Positions 46,440-57,416 of a DNA stretch of 64,000 nt are shown one piece after another. The position numbers and the translations under genes were made by a program. Source of the DNA: Mesodorylaimus sp. YZB2_4 (taxonomy: Eukaryota > Nematoda > Enoplea > Dorylaimida > Dorylaimidae); assembly GCA_030248295.1 (NCBI GenBank), contig JASANH010001202.1, positions 360,843 through 424,842 on the forward strand, read 5' to 3'. Each line of letters begins with the position of its first letter. Position 1 is the stretch's first letter. The notes beneath the pieces are model-generated. The model worked only from the letters and a program-made list of their open reading frames with translations, did no database searches and was not told the origin of the DNA.

Positions 46440-48610
46440 CTCATTCATTCATTCATGCTTTATTCGTAATGAAACACAGGATTGTGCACTCAGAACATTA
46501 CGAAACACCAGTTAAAAAAAAAAAGTTAAAAAAAAAATTTATCCAAAAATTGTCTGTCTCAGAAATTTGCGAAATCTAAATACCGATGAATTGAAAGCTA
46601 CGTCCGCATCCAAATTGTTCCACAGGACCATGGCGGAGTATAGAAAACTTTGTTTGAAAGATTCACGATTATGAACTGGTAAAACCAGATGATGCGGGGC
46701 AGTTAATCGACTGCTAACGCGCCTTCCACAAGAGTCCTTGTGAATAAAATATCGGTTTTCGAAATCATGGTACCCATGGTAAAATTTAAAAAATTGGACG
46801 AGTTTGAGACGTTTTCGTCGATCGTGTAGTGGCGTCCAATTGGCTTTGGTCAAGCCATCCCGATAGGAAATTTGGAAATCACTTAGGTACAACCGAAGGG
46901 CAATTTGTGAGCACGTTCCAGAGTTTCAATATCATTTTTATGAACTGGGTCCCAAGTGGCACATCCATAGTCCAACGTGGCACGAACGCACGAATCATAA
47001 AGAGAACCCAAAAACGAGTTGGGTACGCCTTTGCTCAACTTCCGATTAATGGCGCTAATCATAGATGTAGCCATTTTGGACGCATTCGAAATGTGATCCG
47101 AAAAAGATAGATCCTCGGAGAAAGTAATGCCAAGATACTTGATTCGGCTCAGTAGAGGTATGCTTGAACCACATAGTCTAAGATCTGGAACAATGGCGAG
47201 TTTACGTCGATCATATCGATAAATTATAAACTGCGTTTTCGAAATATTAAATTCGAGATCTGCTGATCTCATCCAATCTGCTATGTAATTTACTGCAGGT
47301 TGAACTAATGGGACGACGTCATCGAGCCGCTTGACGGGGGCCAAGAGCGAAGAATCGTCCGCAAAATTCTGAAGCAAAAAATCAGGGAAGCTAGCTTGAA
47401 ATTGCCGCAATAAGCTGTCCACGAACGCAATATACAACGATGGCCCAAGGACACTTCCCTGTGGTACACCACTGGGGACTGGTGCTGTCTTCGACAGGCA
47501 TCCGTTGATCACAACCTGCTGCGTTCGGCCAGTCAAGTAGGATGATAACCATCGGATAATTTTTGAGGGCACACGATGGTCATTCTGGAGAGCACGCAGC
47601 AGTAGCGGATGTTGGACCGTATCGAATGCTTTTCGTATGTCCAAATATAGACCAACAACGAAGCCGTACTTTTTTGAATTCAAAGCATTATGAATGAATT
47701 GACTGGAGCTTATTAATGCACTGTTGGTCCCACGCCTCTTCACGAATCCATGCTGCCGATCATGAATAAGCAGGAAGTGGCGCAGCATCCTGTCCACAAT
47801 CCTTTCCAGTAGCTTCGAGACAACCGACAGTAACGAGATAGGCCGGTAGCTCGTTAATTTCGACTTATCGCCTTGCTTAGGAATAGGAACAATTTTGGCT
47901 AATTTCCAGACCGTCGGAAAAGTCTCTTCTTGGATCGAGCGAGTGAAAAGAATAGCCAAGGCAGGGGCGATGCTAATGGCGATTTTTTGAAGAATCGGAA
48001 CTGTAATTCTGTCAAGTCCAGGAGCACTCTTCGCCTTTAGAATTTTTATCTCTTTCAAACTCGACCCCGGAGTGACTGAAAAATCAAAAAAATCATCGAA
48101 ATCAGTATCGACAGGCGGCAGAGAAAAAGCCGGAGCAGCCTTGTAATTAAAGTTATCCGCAAAATAATTATTCAAGGCATTTGCTTTTTCAGCAGCACCA
48201 ATTAGCGGCTGGTCGAAAGTGTCTAGCAATGCAGGAATTTGATTATTTTTCGGTTCCAGGCGAGAATAAGCAGACCAGAAGGAGCGAACAGAGTCAATAT
48301 TTGAGAAATTCCTTACTACATGATCTCGCTTAGCTTTGCGGATGGCTTTGCGGCACTGGCGCCGCAACGACTGGAAAATGAATTTGTCTGAGTCTAACGA
48401 GTTAGCTTTCCAGTTTTTATACGCCTCATTTTTACGACGGATCATCGCTAATAGACCACTTGTCATCCAGTGTTGCCGCTTTTCCATTCTCACAGATTTC
48501 TGCGCGACATACTGGACGAGGACATCGTTGATGGCCTCCATCAGCGAAGTACAAGCATGATCGACGGAAGGTGAAGCTAACACAAGATCTGACAAGCTGA
48601 GACCAAACAA
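46440..48610 (-). mobile_element. 5'-truncated LINE (Jockey/CR1 group) with reverse transcriptase
   Basis: The coding part runs from 48,610 to 46,539 on the minus strand, in two frames. The first, 575 residues, has reverse transcriptase motifs in order: SAPGLDRI, SYRPISLLSVVSKLLERI, LDIRKAFDTV, GVPQGSVLGPSLY, and FADDSS as the active-site box. A single lost base near 46,890 shifts the frame; the last 117 residues (from YLSDFQISY) continue in the other. No endonuclease domain precedes the RT, so the copy is 5'-truncated. On the minus strand it ends in TGAA-type units (46,441-46,457 on the plus strand read CATTCATTCATTCATG), a tail typical of CR1/L2-like elements. It is not mobile as it stands. 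Confidence 0.9.
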
Positions 48611-48670
48611 TCGATTATTTATCAGATCCCAGTCAGCGCGCTTCAGCAGCTTCAGCGGTTACTTGACCTT

Positions 48671-48692
48671 CAGCGGTTACTCTATTTGCATA
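48671..48692 (+). repeat. 22-bp direct repeat, left copy
   Basis: GGTTACTCTATTTGCATAGG with AC recurs exactly at 51,057-51,078. The two copies bracket the gag-like element. Confidence 0.85.
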
Positions 48693-48717
48693 GGACTATC
48701 CGCCTGCGCCACGTCCA

Positions 48718-49596
48718 GTGCGCCCTCGATCGAGCGCCGGTTCGACGTCTGGGATGGAGGAAGGTCAGCTTCCGGCGGATGGGTCGAGTGACGGTGGCAG
48801 GAGACGGGTGCGTCGTCGTTCCCGCTCTGCTCTTCGGTCTGATCGATCGTCCACTCGTCGGGACGATGATCTGCCGCCGCCGCCTCCGCCTGGGGGTGGT
48901 GCTGCTGGTACCTCATCGACCGCCACGTCACGTCATCGTACCACGTATTATTCGTCGTCACGATATGGCTCTGGTTCATCTACGCTTCGTGCCTCAGGCT
49001 CGACTTCTGGTAGGAAGCGTTCGGGGTTGCCGTCCATTTCCGAAGAGCCTGAGGACAGGCCGAGGTCTGGTTATTCGTACACTACGCCAGCTGGTCATAG
49101 GCTGGTTGTCGACTACTCTCGCTCGACGGACCCATGGTCTGATATGGACACAACTTCGCCCGCGCCTCCGGTATCCGCTACGGCGCCTACTGTAAGTGTG
49201 TCCTCGTCAGCGCCTCCGGCATCCACCTGTGTGCCTGCCAGAAGTGCGCCTTCTTCGACGCCTCCCGTTGTTACCGTTTCGCCTTCGGCTGGCGCGCACG
49301 GTGCCAGTCAATCGATCGCTGTCACCACGGTTTCTACGACGACTGCGGCTGTGCCTGCCACGGCTGTGGTCGCTCCGACAGCGTGCGCCGCGAATGTGGA
49401 GTCCACGCCTCGAATTCAATCCGTTTCGCCTCGTCGAATGGTTCGTCATGGCTCGCCGGGCAGATTTTCTGGATCGCGCAGCTGTGTGCCCTCCACTGGA
49501 TCCCCGAACAAGCCATTGAGCTGGAGCCGTGATGCGTTCTTGGCTCGCCCGATCGATCCCATTCTCGAGGTCAAAGTGCCATCTCGGATCGAGTAA
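48718..49596 (+). CDS. Low-complexity gag-like protein, first frame
   Basis: A 292-residue frame rich in Ser, Arg, Pro, Thr and Ala, with a PPPPPPGGG run and long Ser/Thr/Val tracts. Only the last 30 or so residues (PIDPILEVKVPSRIE) look foldable. No zinc knuckle, protease, reverse transcriptase or integrase motif follows. It lies just left of another open frame and between copies of a 22-bp repeat, with an LTR to the right. That makes a non-autonomous LTR element a fair guess, but a host gene is possible. I do not recognise the family. Confidence 0.4.
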   Translation: MRPRSSAGSTSGMEEGQLPADGSSDGGRRRVRRRSRSALRSDRSSTRRDDDLPPPPPPGGGAAGTSSTATSRHRTTYYSSSRYGSGSSTLRASGSTSGRKRSGLPSISEEPEDRPRSGYSYTTPAGHRLVVDYSRSTDPWSDMDTTSPAPPVSATAPTVSVSSSAPPASTCVPARSAPSSTPPVVTVSPSAGAHGASQSIAVTTVSTTTAAVPATAVVAPTACAANVESTPRIQSVSPRRMVRHGSPGRFSGSRSCVPSTGSPNKPLSWSRDAFLARPIDPILEVKVPSRIE

Positions 49597-49640
49597 TTCC
49601 CGTGTATTCCATTCGAGTATCCCGTGTATCCGCCAGCTGA

Positions 49641-50186
49641 TTGGCCGAGTTCACGTTCGTCATCGCCTCGGAGTCCAAAGCGGATTGTATCAATGAACTC
49701 CATTTCGGGATGCCGTCGATTATTCAGTTCACGTGCCCTCGCACTGATATCTACCGGTATGTCATCTATTACCCGGTTAAGCGTTTGGGTGCGAAGGTTA
49801 TTTTGTATTTGCGGGATCTGGGTCCGGGAGGTCCGAATGTTCGTTGGGTGGTGTTGGACTACATGTCGAACGCCACTTGGGATTCGACTGACGAGTGGAT
49901 CGCGTCCCGATCCGCTTATCAATTTATGTATCGTCGCGCTTCATGGAAAGCTCGATTGGAGTCGCTGGATGCTATCGAGCTGGAAATGTACTTTCCCGAT
50001 CCGTTCTCCAGTGGTACGCCTTTTGGACGTACTGGGCATGCTCCGATTATCGAATATGGACGAGTGGTTGGTTCTCGTCCCATGACTCCGATCAGCGAGA
50101 GCAGTATTAGTCAGCGTGCTTCTACTGCTCCGCCAACTCCGGCTCATTTGCAATGGATTAATCGTGAGGAGAAGCTGGATTGGTAG
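49641..50186 (+). CDS. Unrecognised protein, second frame of the gag-like element
   Basis: About 180 codons open in a different frame, 45 nt after the previous stop, with no convincing ATG at the beginning. It looks like a folded domain: alternating hydrophobic segments (IYRYVIYYPV, AKVILYLRDL, VRWVVLDYM) and helix-like WKARLESLDAIELEMYF. The junction with the preceding frame could be a programmed frameshift, an undetected intron or decay. I tested an intron from 49,593 to 49,636 and it brings in a stop. Confidence 0.4.
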   Translation: MAEFTFVIASESKADCINELHFGMPSIIQFTCPRTDIYRYVIYYPVKRLGAKVILYLRDLGPGGPNVRWVVLDYMSNATWDSTDEWIASRSAYQFMYRRASWKARLESLDAIELEMYFPDPFSSGTPFGRTGHAPIIEYGRVVGSRPMTPISESSISQRASTAPPTPAHLQWINREEKLDW

Positions 50187-51055
50187 GTTATGCCTCTCCA
50201 TGCCACTCCTATGGTATTTTGCGACGATTTTCGTTTTGGTTTGTTTTGGGTTTTCGACTAATCTTAATTTTTGCGTCATTGCGTCGATTGCGCCTTGTTG
50301 TGCCCAGTCCTCTAGTCAGGGTGTTTAGAGATCTGCCAAGGTTTCTAATTGAGGGTGTCTCTCTTAGATTCCCTTGCTACGCCGTGCCTTTTGCCTTCGA
50401 TCTCTTGCGGTCTGCAGGACGTTGCCTACCGCCTTCTAGCTGCCTGTGGTGGTGGCTAGGTGCCCAGGGCGTCTGGACTCCTTCAGTGGTTTCCGGACTG
50501 CTCTTCCCCTTCTCTACTACACACTGTTCTTTTAGCACGGTCAACAGAAGCTCAGGTTATCACCCGTTTCAACGTAGCAAAGGACCACCACTGCGCCGGT
50601 TAGCTGAGTACGGTTCGTACGTGTGATTTCTTTGTGAACCGGTGATATCAGTGCGTGGGTTAGGAAACCCGGGTGTGAGAGCTTATCGTGCCGTTGGGGA
50701 GGAGCATTGTGCCTTGTGGTGTTGGCCTTTGCTGTGCCCCGGGACTCAACCCTTGCCCTGCACTTGGAGGGTCTCTACTAAGATTGGCATTCATTTGCCT
50801 CTCTTCCCCGGGCCTTGTGGATTCTTGCGGAAGTCTCCATGTCCTTTTTTGGTTTCTCGCTTGCGAGTCACCGTAGTCCTGGTCACTATCCCTCTCCCTC
50901 TCTCGCTCTCCTGGATTAACCTGATGGCCCCAATGGATCCGCCGGCATGCTTTTCCATGGGTTCCCCAGAGCAGTGTGCTCCCTCCGTTCTCGTTGGACG
51001 CGTGGGGTCACGCTTTTCTGGCGATGGGAGGAATGTAATACATAGGTACCTTGAG
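50187..51055. other. Region between gag-like frames and the LTR
   Basis: Open frames up to 159 codons exist, but they look like chance products of GC- and pyrimidine-rich sequence. No pol-type motif is present, which is why I call the element non-autonomous. Confidence 0.35.
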
Positions 51056-51056
51056 T

Positions 51057-51078
51057 GGTTACTCTATTTGCATAGGAC
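51057..51078 (+). repeat. 22-bp direct repeat, right copy
   Basis: Identical to 48,671-48,692 and immediately left of the 38-bp tandem repeats that open the LTR. Confidence 0.85.
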
Positions 51079-51187
51079 ATCTAGTGTGCACAGAGGCACA
51101 GACTATTTGTTAGACATCTAGCGTGCACACGAGGCACGGACTATTTGTCAGACATCTAGTGTGCACATGAGGCACAGACTATTTCTC
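51078..51187 (+). repeat. Three tandem 36-38-bp units at the LTR start
   Basis: ACATCTAGTGTGCACA, then GAGGCACAGACTATTTG, repeats three times with few changes. Tandem units in a U3 region often hold enhancer sites; that is inference here. Confidence 0.85.
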
Positions 51188-51520
51188 TCCCTCCCTGGTC
51201 AGGCCCGAGCAAGGCCGAGAGGCCGAGCTGACTGGTTTTCCTAACATGCGAGGGATTGATATGACTAGGCCTTGGACCCGAGCATCGTCTATATAAAGGC
51301 CCTGCTCCTTGCCTGGGGGATCAGTCAGTCTCGATCAGTATTCGTCGACGACCCGACGTTTGCAGCTGGCTCCCTTGATCCTGCGTGAGTCCCTTGGTCC
51401 GGCGTAGTGGACTCATGTAATAAACTATTCCAGTACCTGGGCTGCGTGGCTTGATTCGAACCGTACACCACAACGCAGTTGGTTCAGTGTACACGCACGA
51501 GAACCTGACTGTTTCAGTGG
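51114..51520 (+). mobile_element. LTR with promoter and polyadenylation signals
   Basis: Left boundary in the tandem units (TGTCAGACATC), right boundary near CTGTTTCA. It has a TATA box at 51,290-51,298 (TATATAAAGG), and an AATAAA-like signal (GTAATAAAC) about 125 bp further. A reverse-strand relative is at 13,600-14,225. No second LTR flanks the gag-like frames, so the element is incomplete or rearranged. Confidence 0.65.
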
Positions 51521-52565
51521 CTTCTCCTGACCAGACGTGTAAATCTCGCAGGTAGGTACTAAAGTAAAACTTTCCTGCAAAGCATATTGGCTTAGGGACT
51601 TTAGAGGAAGCTTGTTTGGCTTCCAAAAGCTTTATTTTGGACCCGATTAGATCAGGGAAAGAAGATTATCCTGTCCTATCGACTCCCCACTGACACGAGG
51701 CAACAGAAAGACAACGCGAGTGCGATCCAAAAGAAGTGTGAGCAAAGGCTAGCGTGGGCACATCGACAGATCCACGCGTATACACGCAAGAAATAGATCA
51801 TTTCCTCATGTATAAATCATAAGATGGAGCCAACTCTCATGAGCAGTCATGAGCAACATGCCCTACTGTTGTCCTTTAATAAAAGTATTAAATTTACTCG
51901 GCTTCAAATAGGTCATTACAATTTTCCTGCCTGAAGTTGCACATCTCAGTTCTCAGGCAATCTGGCAGACGACAGAACCTCACAACTCACTGACTCACGA
52001 CAAAGAGCTAAAACTCTGAACACTTTTTAGAATATGCCCCAAAAAGGACTGAACGAGAGAAAAAAGTTTTCGTGAATGTAAACTGAAATATTATCTGCCA
52101 CTATACACTTGTGTGTTCAACAGTCCGAGCATGTGTTACCTAGGCTCCTCGCCCGATTCTGCTTCGGCTAACTGCTGGATAATCTGAGAATATGTGGAGA
52201 ACATCTGCAGCACGAGAACAGCAATGCTCACCGAAATCCTCTGCAGACCCAAATTCAATCCATGGATTAGTCACCAAATTCATCTTCACTGTAAAGTAAT
52301 ATTTATAACCACTTATACATTCCATGCATTAGGTCAAAAGCGCCAGGCAAGCAAAACATCCCAGTGTCTGAATTTCCTTTTGCCCCATTGCTGCTAGAAG
52401 GTCTTACGAAGCTGCACATTCATCAAAATTTCAACCTGAGTGAGATTGCGCAATCGAAAGAGTCCTGCAAGTATAATAACATTTTTCACAACACAGTCCG
52501 TGAAATATCCACATACAAGAGCTGCAGATGTGAGCATTTTCTAGGAGCCACCTTTCCCAAGCTGG
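51521..52565. other. Intergenic, no gene seen
   Basis: I see nothing definable between the LTR and the dispersed repeat at 52.6 kb. Confidence 0.35.
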
Positions 52566-52755
52566 TGACATGAATGAGGCTAGCTGTTATGGTCTACTTG
52601 TCAACCCTAAAACCGCCAGTACATGTGGTCAGCCAAAGCCAGGCAGGATCTTTCTTGATCACCTTTTGTCGTCGGCCTGGACTGGCCTGCTCCGAAGGCG
52701 CATCAGACCACATGTACTACCTTTCCCAGTTTCATTTCATGAATTTTTTGCTAAT
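52566..52755 (+). repeat. 190-bp dispersed repeat, copy 2 (inverted relative to copy 1)
   Basis: It matches the reverse complement of 45,850-46,033. The right-hand limit is near TTTTTTGCTAAT, after which the two copies diverge. Confidence 0.85.
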
Positions 52756-54700
52756 ACTGTAGGTACTGTTGCACATGAACGGACTGGTGGGGGGGCATGT
52801 TCCGAATGAATGCAAGAGACCCGCTTAAAAGCATACTGTAACCCCAGAACTCTGCGAAATTTTATGGCACACGGGGGTAATACAATGAGCGAGAATGTGC
52901 GGTACGCATTTTTGTGAACCCTCGGACTTTCGCTCGCTAGCAGACAACATTTTTGCAACGTGACAATAAGCAAATATACCGTGTTTATTTCGCTGCATGT
53001 TCGACCTGCTGGAGAAGCAGTTACGATTCTTCCTTTGTCGCAAAGACTGTCTGTTTGGAATGAAGGAAATGTGCTGCGCAAAAAAATAAGTGGAATAGAT
53101 TCATCTGCATTCTGTGTCAGACGTACATTTTCCTAGGCCTAGATCCCGATTTCGATCGGATCAGATAACCGATCCACCTATCGTTTTAGCTGATGGGGGG
53201 GGGGGGGGGGGGTGTTGGATCGGATCAGATAAGGTAAAATATACGAGTCCGATCAAAATTTTGGATAAGATTAGACTGGATATCTCACGGCCGATCCGTT
53301 CCGGCCGTGAGATGATGCAAACAATACTTTCTTAGAGTGAATATTTGCTATGTGGCTGGGAGGTGGGAGTCAAAAAGACGCCTTTTTGGTGGACGCACTC
53401 TATGCCTCTTAACAAAGCAAAACGAACATGGGAACATCGCCAATCGTCATGTCGAACTTTGGAAAACGAAAAATTGTAATATGTTCCTAGGTGCAAAGTA
53501 AAGCTCTGTGAAAAATATTCGAGGCTTATGGCCAACTGGTCAGCAGTGGTCAGCGTCCAAACTCCTAAAGTTTTGTGTGGTAAGGAAGCTGAGCGTTGAG
53601 GAAAGCATGCAGAGTTCTTTTCAAACTCGGTTTTTGGGTTCGGAGTTTCGAGTTTAAGCTTCCAACACTCTTGTTCGGGGCTTATTGCTGAAAAAAACCA
53701 AAAAGATCCAGTGGAATTGAAAAACTTCTCTGTACTCTAAGCGCTGACCAATGCTGCACCTAGGAGCATACTACAATTTTTCGTTTTCTAAAGTTCGACG
53801 TAAGGGTTGCGATGTTCCCTTGTTAGTTTTGCTTTGATTGATTTAATCCTACGGCTGCGGCATCAAAAAAGCCAAAATCTGATCAGGTTCCTGCAAAGAG
53901 AGTGGTGGAGCTCGAATCAGGGACTGCCAACCAACCACTAAGAAATTCTAGCTAGCGGATCCTTTTGTATTGTCCATGCGTTGCGAAAAAATGTCTTTGG
54001 TGCTTCATCATCCAAGTGTGTTCCGACTCAACTTTGTGGTAGAGAGAACCACGTAAGCTGAGTTCGGCAAGAATTTTTCATCCTGATACAAGTCCCACAA
54101 AAACTGAATAAAGTTTCAACATGGTTTTTGTTGGATAGTGACTTTATTTGCGATGCTCACGCCACGCGCTGCGTCGAGTAGTGTCCAGTGTCCACCTTTG
54201 CATCTAAGCGCCTGGACACCAGCAATGTCTGCTAGCGAGCGGAAGTCCGAGTGTTCACAAAAATGCGTACGGCACGCTGATACCTACCGGTATCACCTAA
54301 AATTTAATTTCTGACGAGAGTTTTTACTGTGCAGTTTTGGATGCGCGACTCTGTCTCTGATTTTCTTTTTTTGCATGCCTTGCTGTAGTATGTCATACAT
54401 TGCATAAATCATTCGATCATTAAGGGGATAACAAATTTTCGAAGGGTTACAAACGCGTAATACAATAGTATGTATACGACTCCTGCACGAAACAACTGCA
54501 TACTGCAATTGACACCGCAATTGGTTTGCGTAAATCTTGTCTCCTTTGTTTTTTCGGTCTCCTTCGTTTGAATTATTTTCAGCTTCAGAATACTTTTCAG
54601 AATACCCTGTAAGAAAAATACGCAGATTTGGCGCACAAATACAAAATCGGGGTCTCTTCAAGCGTACGACGTTATGGTGCTAATCGTAAGTGCAGCATCT
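52756..54700. other. Intergenic with a long G-run and GATC-rich patch
   Basis: A run of about 18 G lies at 53,194-53,211. On both sides are GATCGGATC/CGATCC blocks (53,146-53,300) like those near 13,550 and 14,510. No gene is supported. Confidence 0.4.
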
Positions 54701-56617
54701 TCACCACGGGCGCACGCACTGCTGAATCGATTGATCGTTGAGTGGTCGATGATGCGCCAACCAGTGATTGTGGTACACGACGAAAAAGTGTTGAAAGCAG
54801 AGGCACTCTTCGCAGTGCACGCAACGAATGAAAGCGGGCCGCGGTCCACAGGACTGACGGCTGCACAGGTCCAGTGTCGGAGGAAAGAGGATCTCACTAG
54901 CGGTTTCGAATTTCGGAGGCCGCTCAAAACGCAGACCTGAAGCGGAACACAGAGCGTTAGTAGCTTTGACAGGAACAAGAGCCTCCTTACCAGCCGCATA
55001 AAACGCGTATTGACCCATGGGTGCGAAACGGGGGTGCTCGAACATGTGATGTACCAGGGACTGGATCTTGATTATATTGTCCCTTTGGTATAGGTCGATG
55101 TTGAGTTGTCGGCATTGGGCATGATCGTAGAACCGCCTGACGACGCCTTTCCATTGGCGGTTGTAATAAACATCGAGTGGCTGCGTTGTGGCCGTTGCGC
55201 CGGGTGGTATGACCATCCGCTTGACTTTAAAGCCGACGTTGTCAAGCGGGTTTTCATCCGACTCCAGCGCTCGCTCCGCTTGACCGCTCCACGAATCCAG
55301 CAGCAGCAGGCAGTTTCCCGTAAGCGCTGGCGCCAAGCAGTATTCCATGTACCGATCGAATAGACTGCTTGTCAGTTTACCAGACGCGCTACACGTGACC
55401 TGAAGCCAGAAGAATGCAGGGGATGAAACGACCATCACGAACGAAGGACATACTTCAACGTTAGGGGCTCTGAAATACATCTTCTCGACCTTCGGCCCCA
55501 TCTTCCCAGTTGTTTCCTGAAGGCACAAGTACAAAGGTGACAGCAGCTTGCCCGACGATGTTAGCGCAGGTTGCACTGTGTACGATTGGGTGGTCGACTT
55601 TTTGATTAATCTGACCGACAAAGCTGTGTCTTTTTCTCCTGTAAAAACAGCCTACATAACGCACGCACGCGTTGTTATAAGCATAACGCATGAAATGGAC
55701 AGAACGCTCTGACCTTTGTACGCAAGCGTACGGCCAGAAAAATACTCGCACTGATACCCAGATTGATCGGTGTTAATGACCAGATCCGGGTCGTAGTTTG
55801 CCAATTCACCAAGAACCTCAAGTCGGAACCTCCACGCGGCTTCCTCCATTTGGTCCGCCTTCCGCACCTTCGCGTCCGACCAAGCCTTGGTGACCTACAG
55901 CAAGAACGGTCTGCACAGGTGCATCACATCCGTAAAGCTAACATTGCTTACCTTCCGGCTGCAAACTTGGTTGCGCCGTTTCCATTCGTGCACCCACCGC
56001 TTGCTGCACGGGGACTTGACTGAATCGTGCTTCATGCCCACTTCGACGGAGGCCTCTCTCGCCCATTGCACCAAGTCACGATCATGTACTGGCAGCTTCA
56101 GTGCACGTGCCTCCTGGAATCGTTGCAGTACTTCGTCGTTGACGGCTTGCCATTTCATCTTCCGCGTACCACCAGCGGCAACCTGCTTTCGGAATCGTTG
56201 AAGCTGCTTTTTATGCAGGCGCCGGAATCTTCGCTTTATAGACCGAAAGGTGTACTTAGGATGGGCATCGCACCATTCGACCACTTTCTTCTTCTCTTCG
56301 AAGGTCCAGCCAACGTCTTCGCCCTCCTCTTCCGATTCGCGATACTCCTCCTCCTCCTCGACTGGGCGCACTTCGACCATGTCCTCCGCGATATCCAAGC
56401 CGCCATCGCCGCCTTCATCTTCTTCGACGACAATGCGGCATTTCTGGAAGCCGTAATCTCGGCAAATATCCGTCAGGAGAGTGCCAACAGTTGTACCCTC
56501 GTCCACCTCGACTATCGCAACCTTCCCATTGGGTCCGACATTAATGCTTACTTTCATTTTTCTAAATCCAGCAAACAAAACTTGCATATTTCTTTCAAAA
56601 CTCCCAAGTTCTTTCAT
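54701..56617 (-). CDS. Pogo/Jerky-type DDE transposase-derived gene with introns
   Basis: Minus-strand exons 56617-55952, 55894-55714, 55638-55454, 55399-54991 and 54936-54701 join in frame to 558 residues with no stop or frameshift. Introns are 57, 75, 54 and 54 nt. An acidic N-terminal part (Glu-rich, about residues 60-105) precedes a helix-turn-helix DNA-binding region (EKKKVVEWCDAHPKYTFRSI and the following residues). The catalytic acidic residues are D265 (VINTDQSG), D379 (LLLLDSWSG) and D420 (TTQPLDVYY), the layout of DDE_1/pogo transposases. The C-terminus has a CGPRPAFIRCVHCEECLCFQHF Cys/His cluster. Introns and an open frame fit either a live family or a domesticated gene. I saw no clear terminal inverted repeats. 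Confidence 0.82.
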
Positions 56618-57048
56618 AACTACACTAATTATTCAATGAAGCTTACTTGAACCCAAACCTAGCTCGATGAATTGTCAAAATCGGCACAGTTCTAACTTCT
56701 CTCAAATTTTACGAAGAATCTAAAATCCTTAATTGTTTCGCAGAAAATTAAAAACAGTTTCGCTTAAAAAAATAATTATTTCCTTAAAAAATCGGAAATT
56801 TTTCTATCGAACCCTTGAAAAATAATAAGGAGCCACGGATAATTGATCCCGCGCGGACAATTTACCTCCGGCGGACAATTGGCACTTACGCGCGAAATTC
56901 AATTTGTGCGAACATGAACCTGGCAACTATGGAGAGGAAAACAGATGCTTGCAACTTTACAATAGCTTTCACGAAATGACCTTTGCGGCTATTTTAGCGC
57001 TATTTTAGCTTCGGTGGATTCTTGGCATCGATAAAAGTTCCTCAGCTG
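56618..57048. other. 5' flank of the DDE gene
   Basis: AT-rich. It contains a GCGGACAATT repeat (about 56,858 and 56,873). No terminal inverted repeat that matches the 3' flank was visible by eye. Confidence 0.35.
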
Positions 57049-57170
57049 GAAGTATAGTTCGATGCGATGCGTCAAATAAGCTTGCGATGCGACGTTTTAG
57101 GCACATTGTCAGTTGACCCAAATGTGTCGGGCCGCACGCTTATTTGACGCATCGCATCGAACTATACTTC
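57049..57170. repeat. 33-bp perfect inverted repeat, MITE-like
   Basis: 57,049-57,081 (GAAGTATAGTTCGATGCGAT and the following TGCGTCAAATAAGC) is exactly complementary to 57,138-57,170, with a 56-nt spacer. The spacer has weaker internal pairing. Confidence 0.92.
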
Positions 57171-57416
57171 GGGCTTTAGTTGTTGTTGTAGTCGGACGCG
57201 ATGGATGTCATTTCTGATCGCTGATTTAATAAAACATCATCGAAAACTCGATCCATTCTACATGCCACCAAATCCGGCAATGGTGACCACTGTTGTGGAT
57301 ATCGATCGCATCTTCAAAGTTATATTCTCAAAAACTACTCTAAGGTCTCAATCCTTCCTCTAAAAATCTAACTTGCATTAACTAAGCAAATTAAGCTTGC
57401 TTTATTTCCACACAGT
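57171..57416. other. Anonymous spacer
   Basis: Nothing definable between the inverted repeat and the TATA-like module. Confidence 0.3.

Noticed and set aside
49593-49636. A 44-nt intron joining the two gag-like frames
   Set aside because: The predicted junction brings in a TGA immediately, so this join does not work.
50642-51121. 159-codon open frame right of the gag-like element
   Set aside because: Cys/Leu/Pro-rich chance frame in pyrimidine-rich DNA, with no retroelement motif and no ATG-supported start.
51078-51187. CRISPR-like tandem array
   Set aside because: Units are directly adjacent without spacers, and the genome is eukaryotic. These are tandem repeats in an LTR.
53194-53211. 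G-run as a functional quadruplex or regulatory signal
   Set aside because: Homopolymer runs of this kind recur as C or G tracts at 18.7, 37.7, 41.9 and 43.8 kb. They are better read as simple repeats with uncertain length in the assembly.
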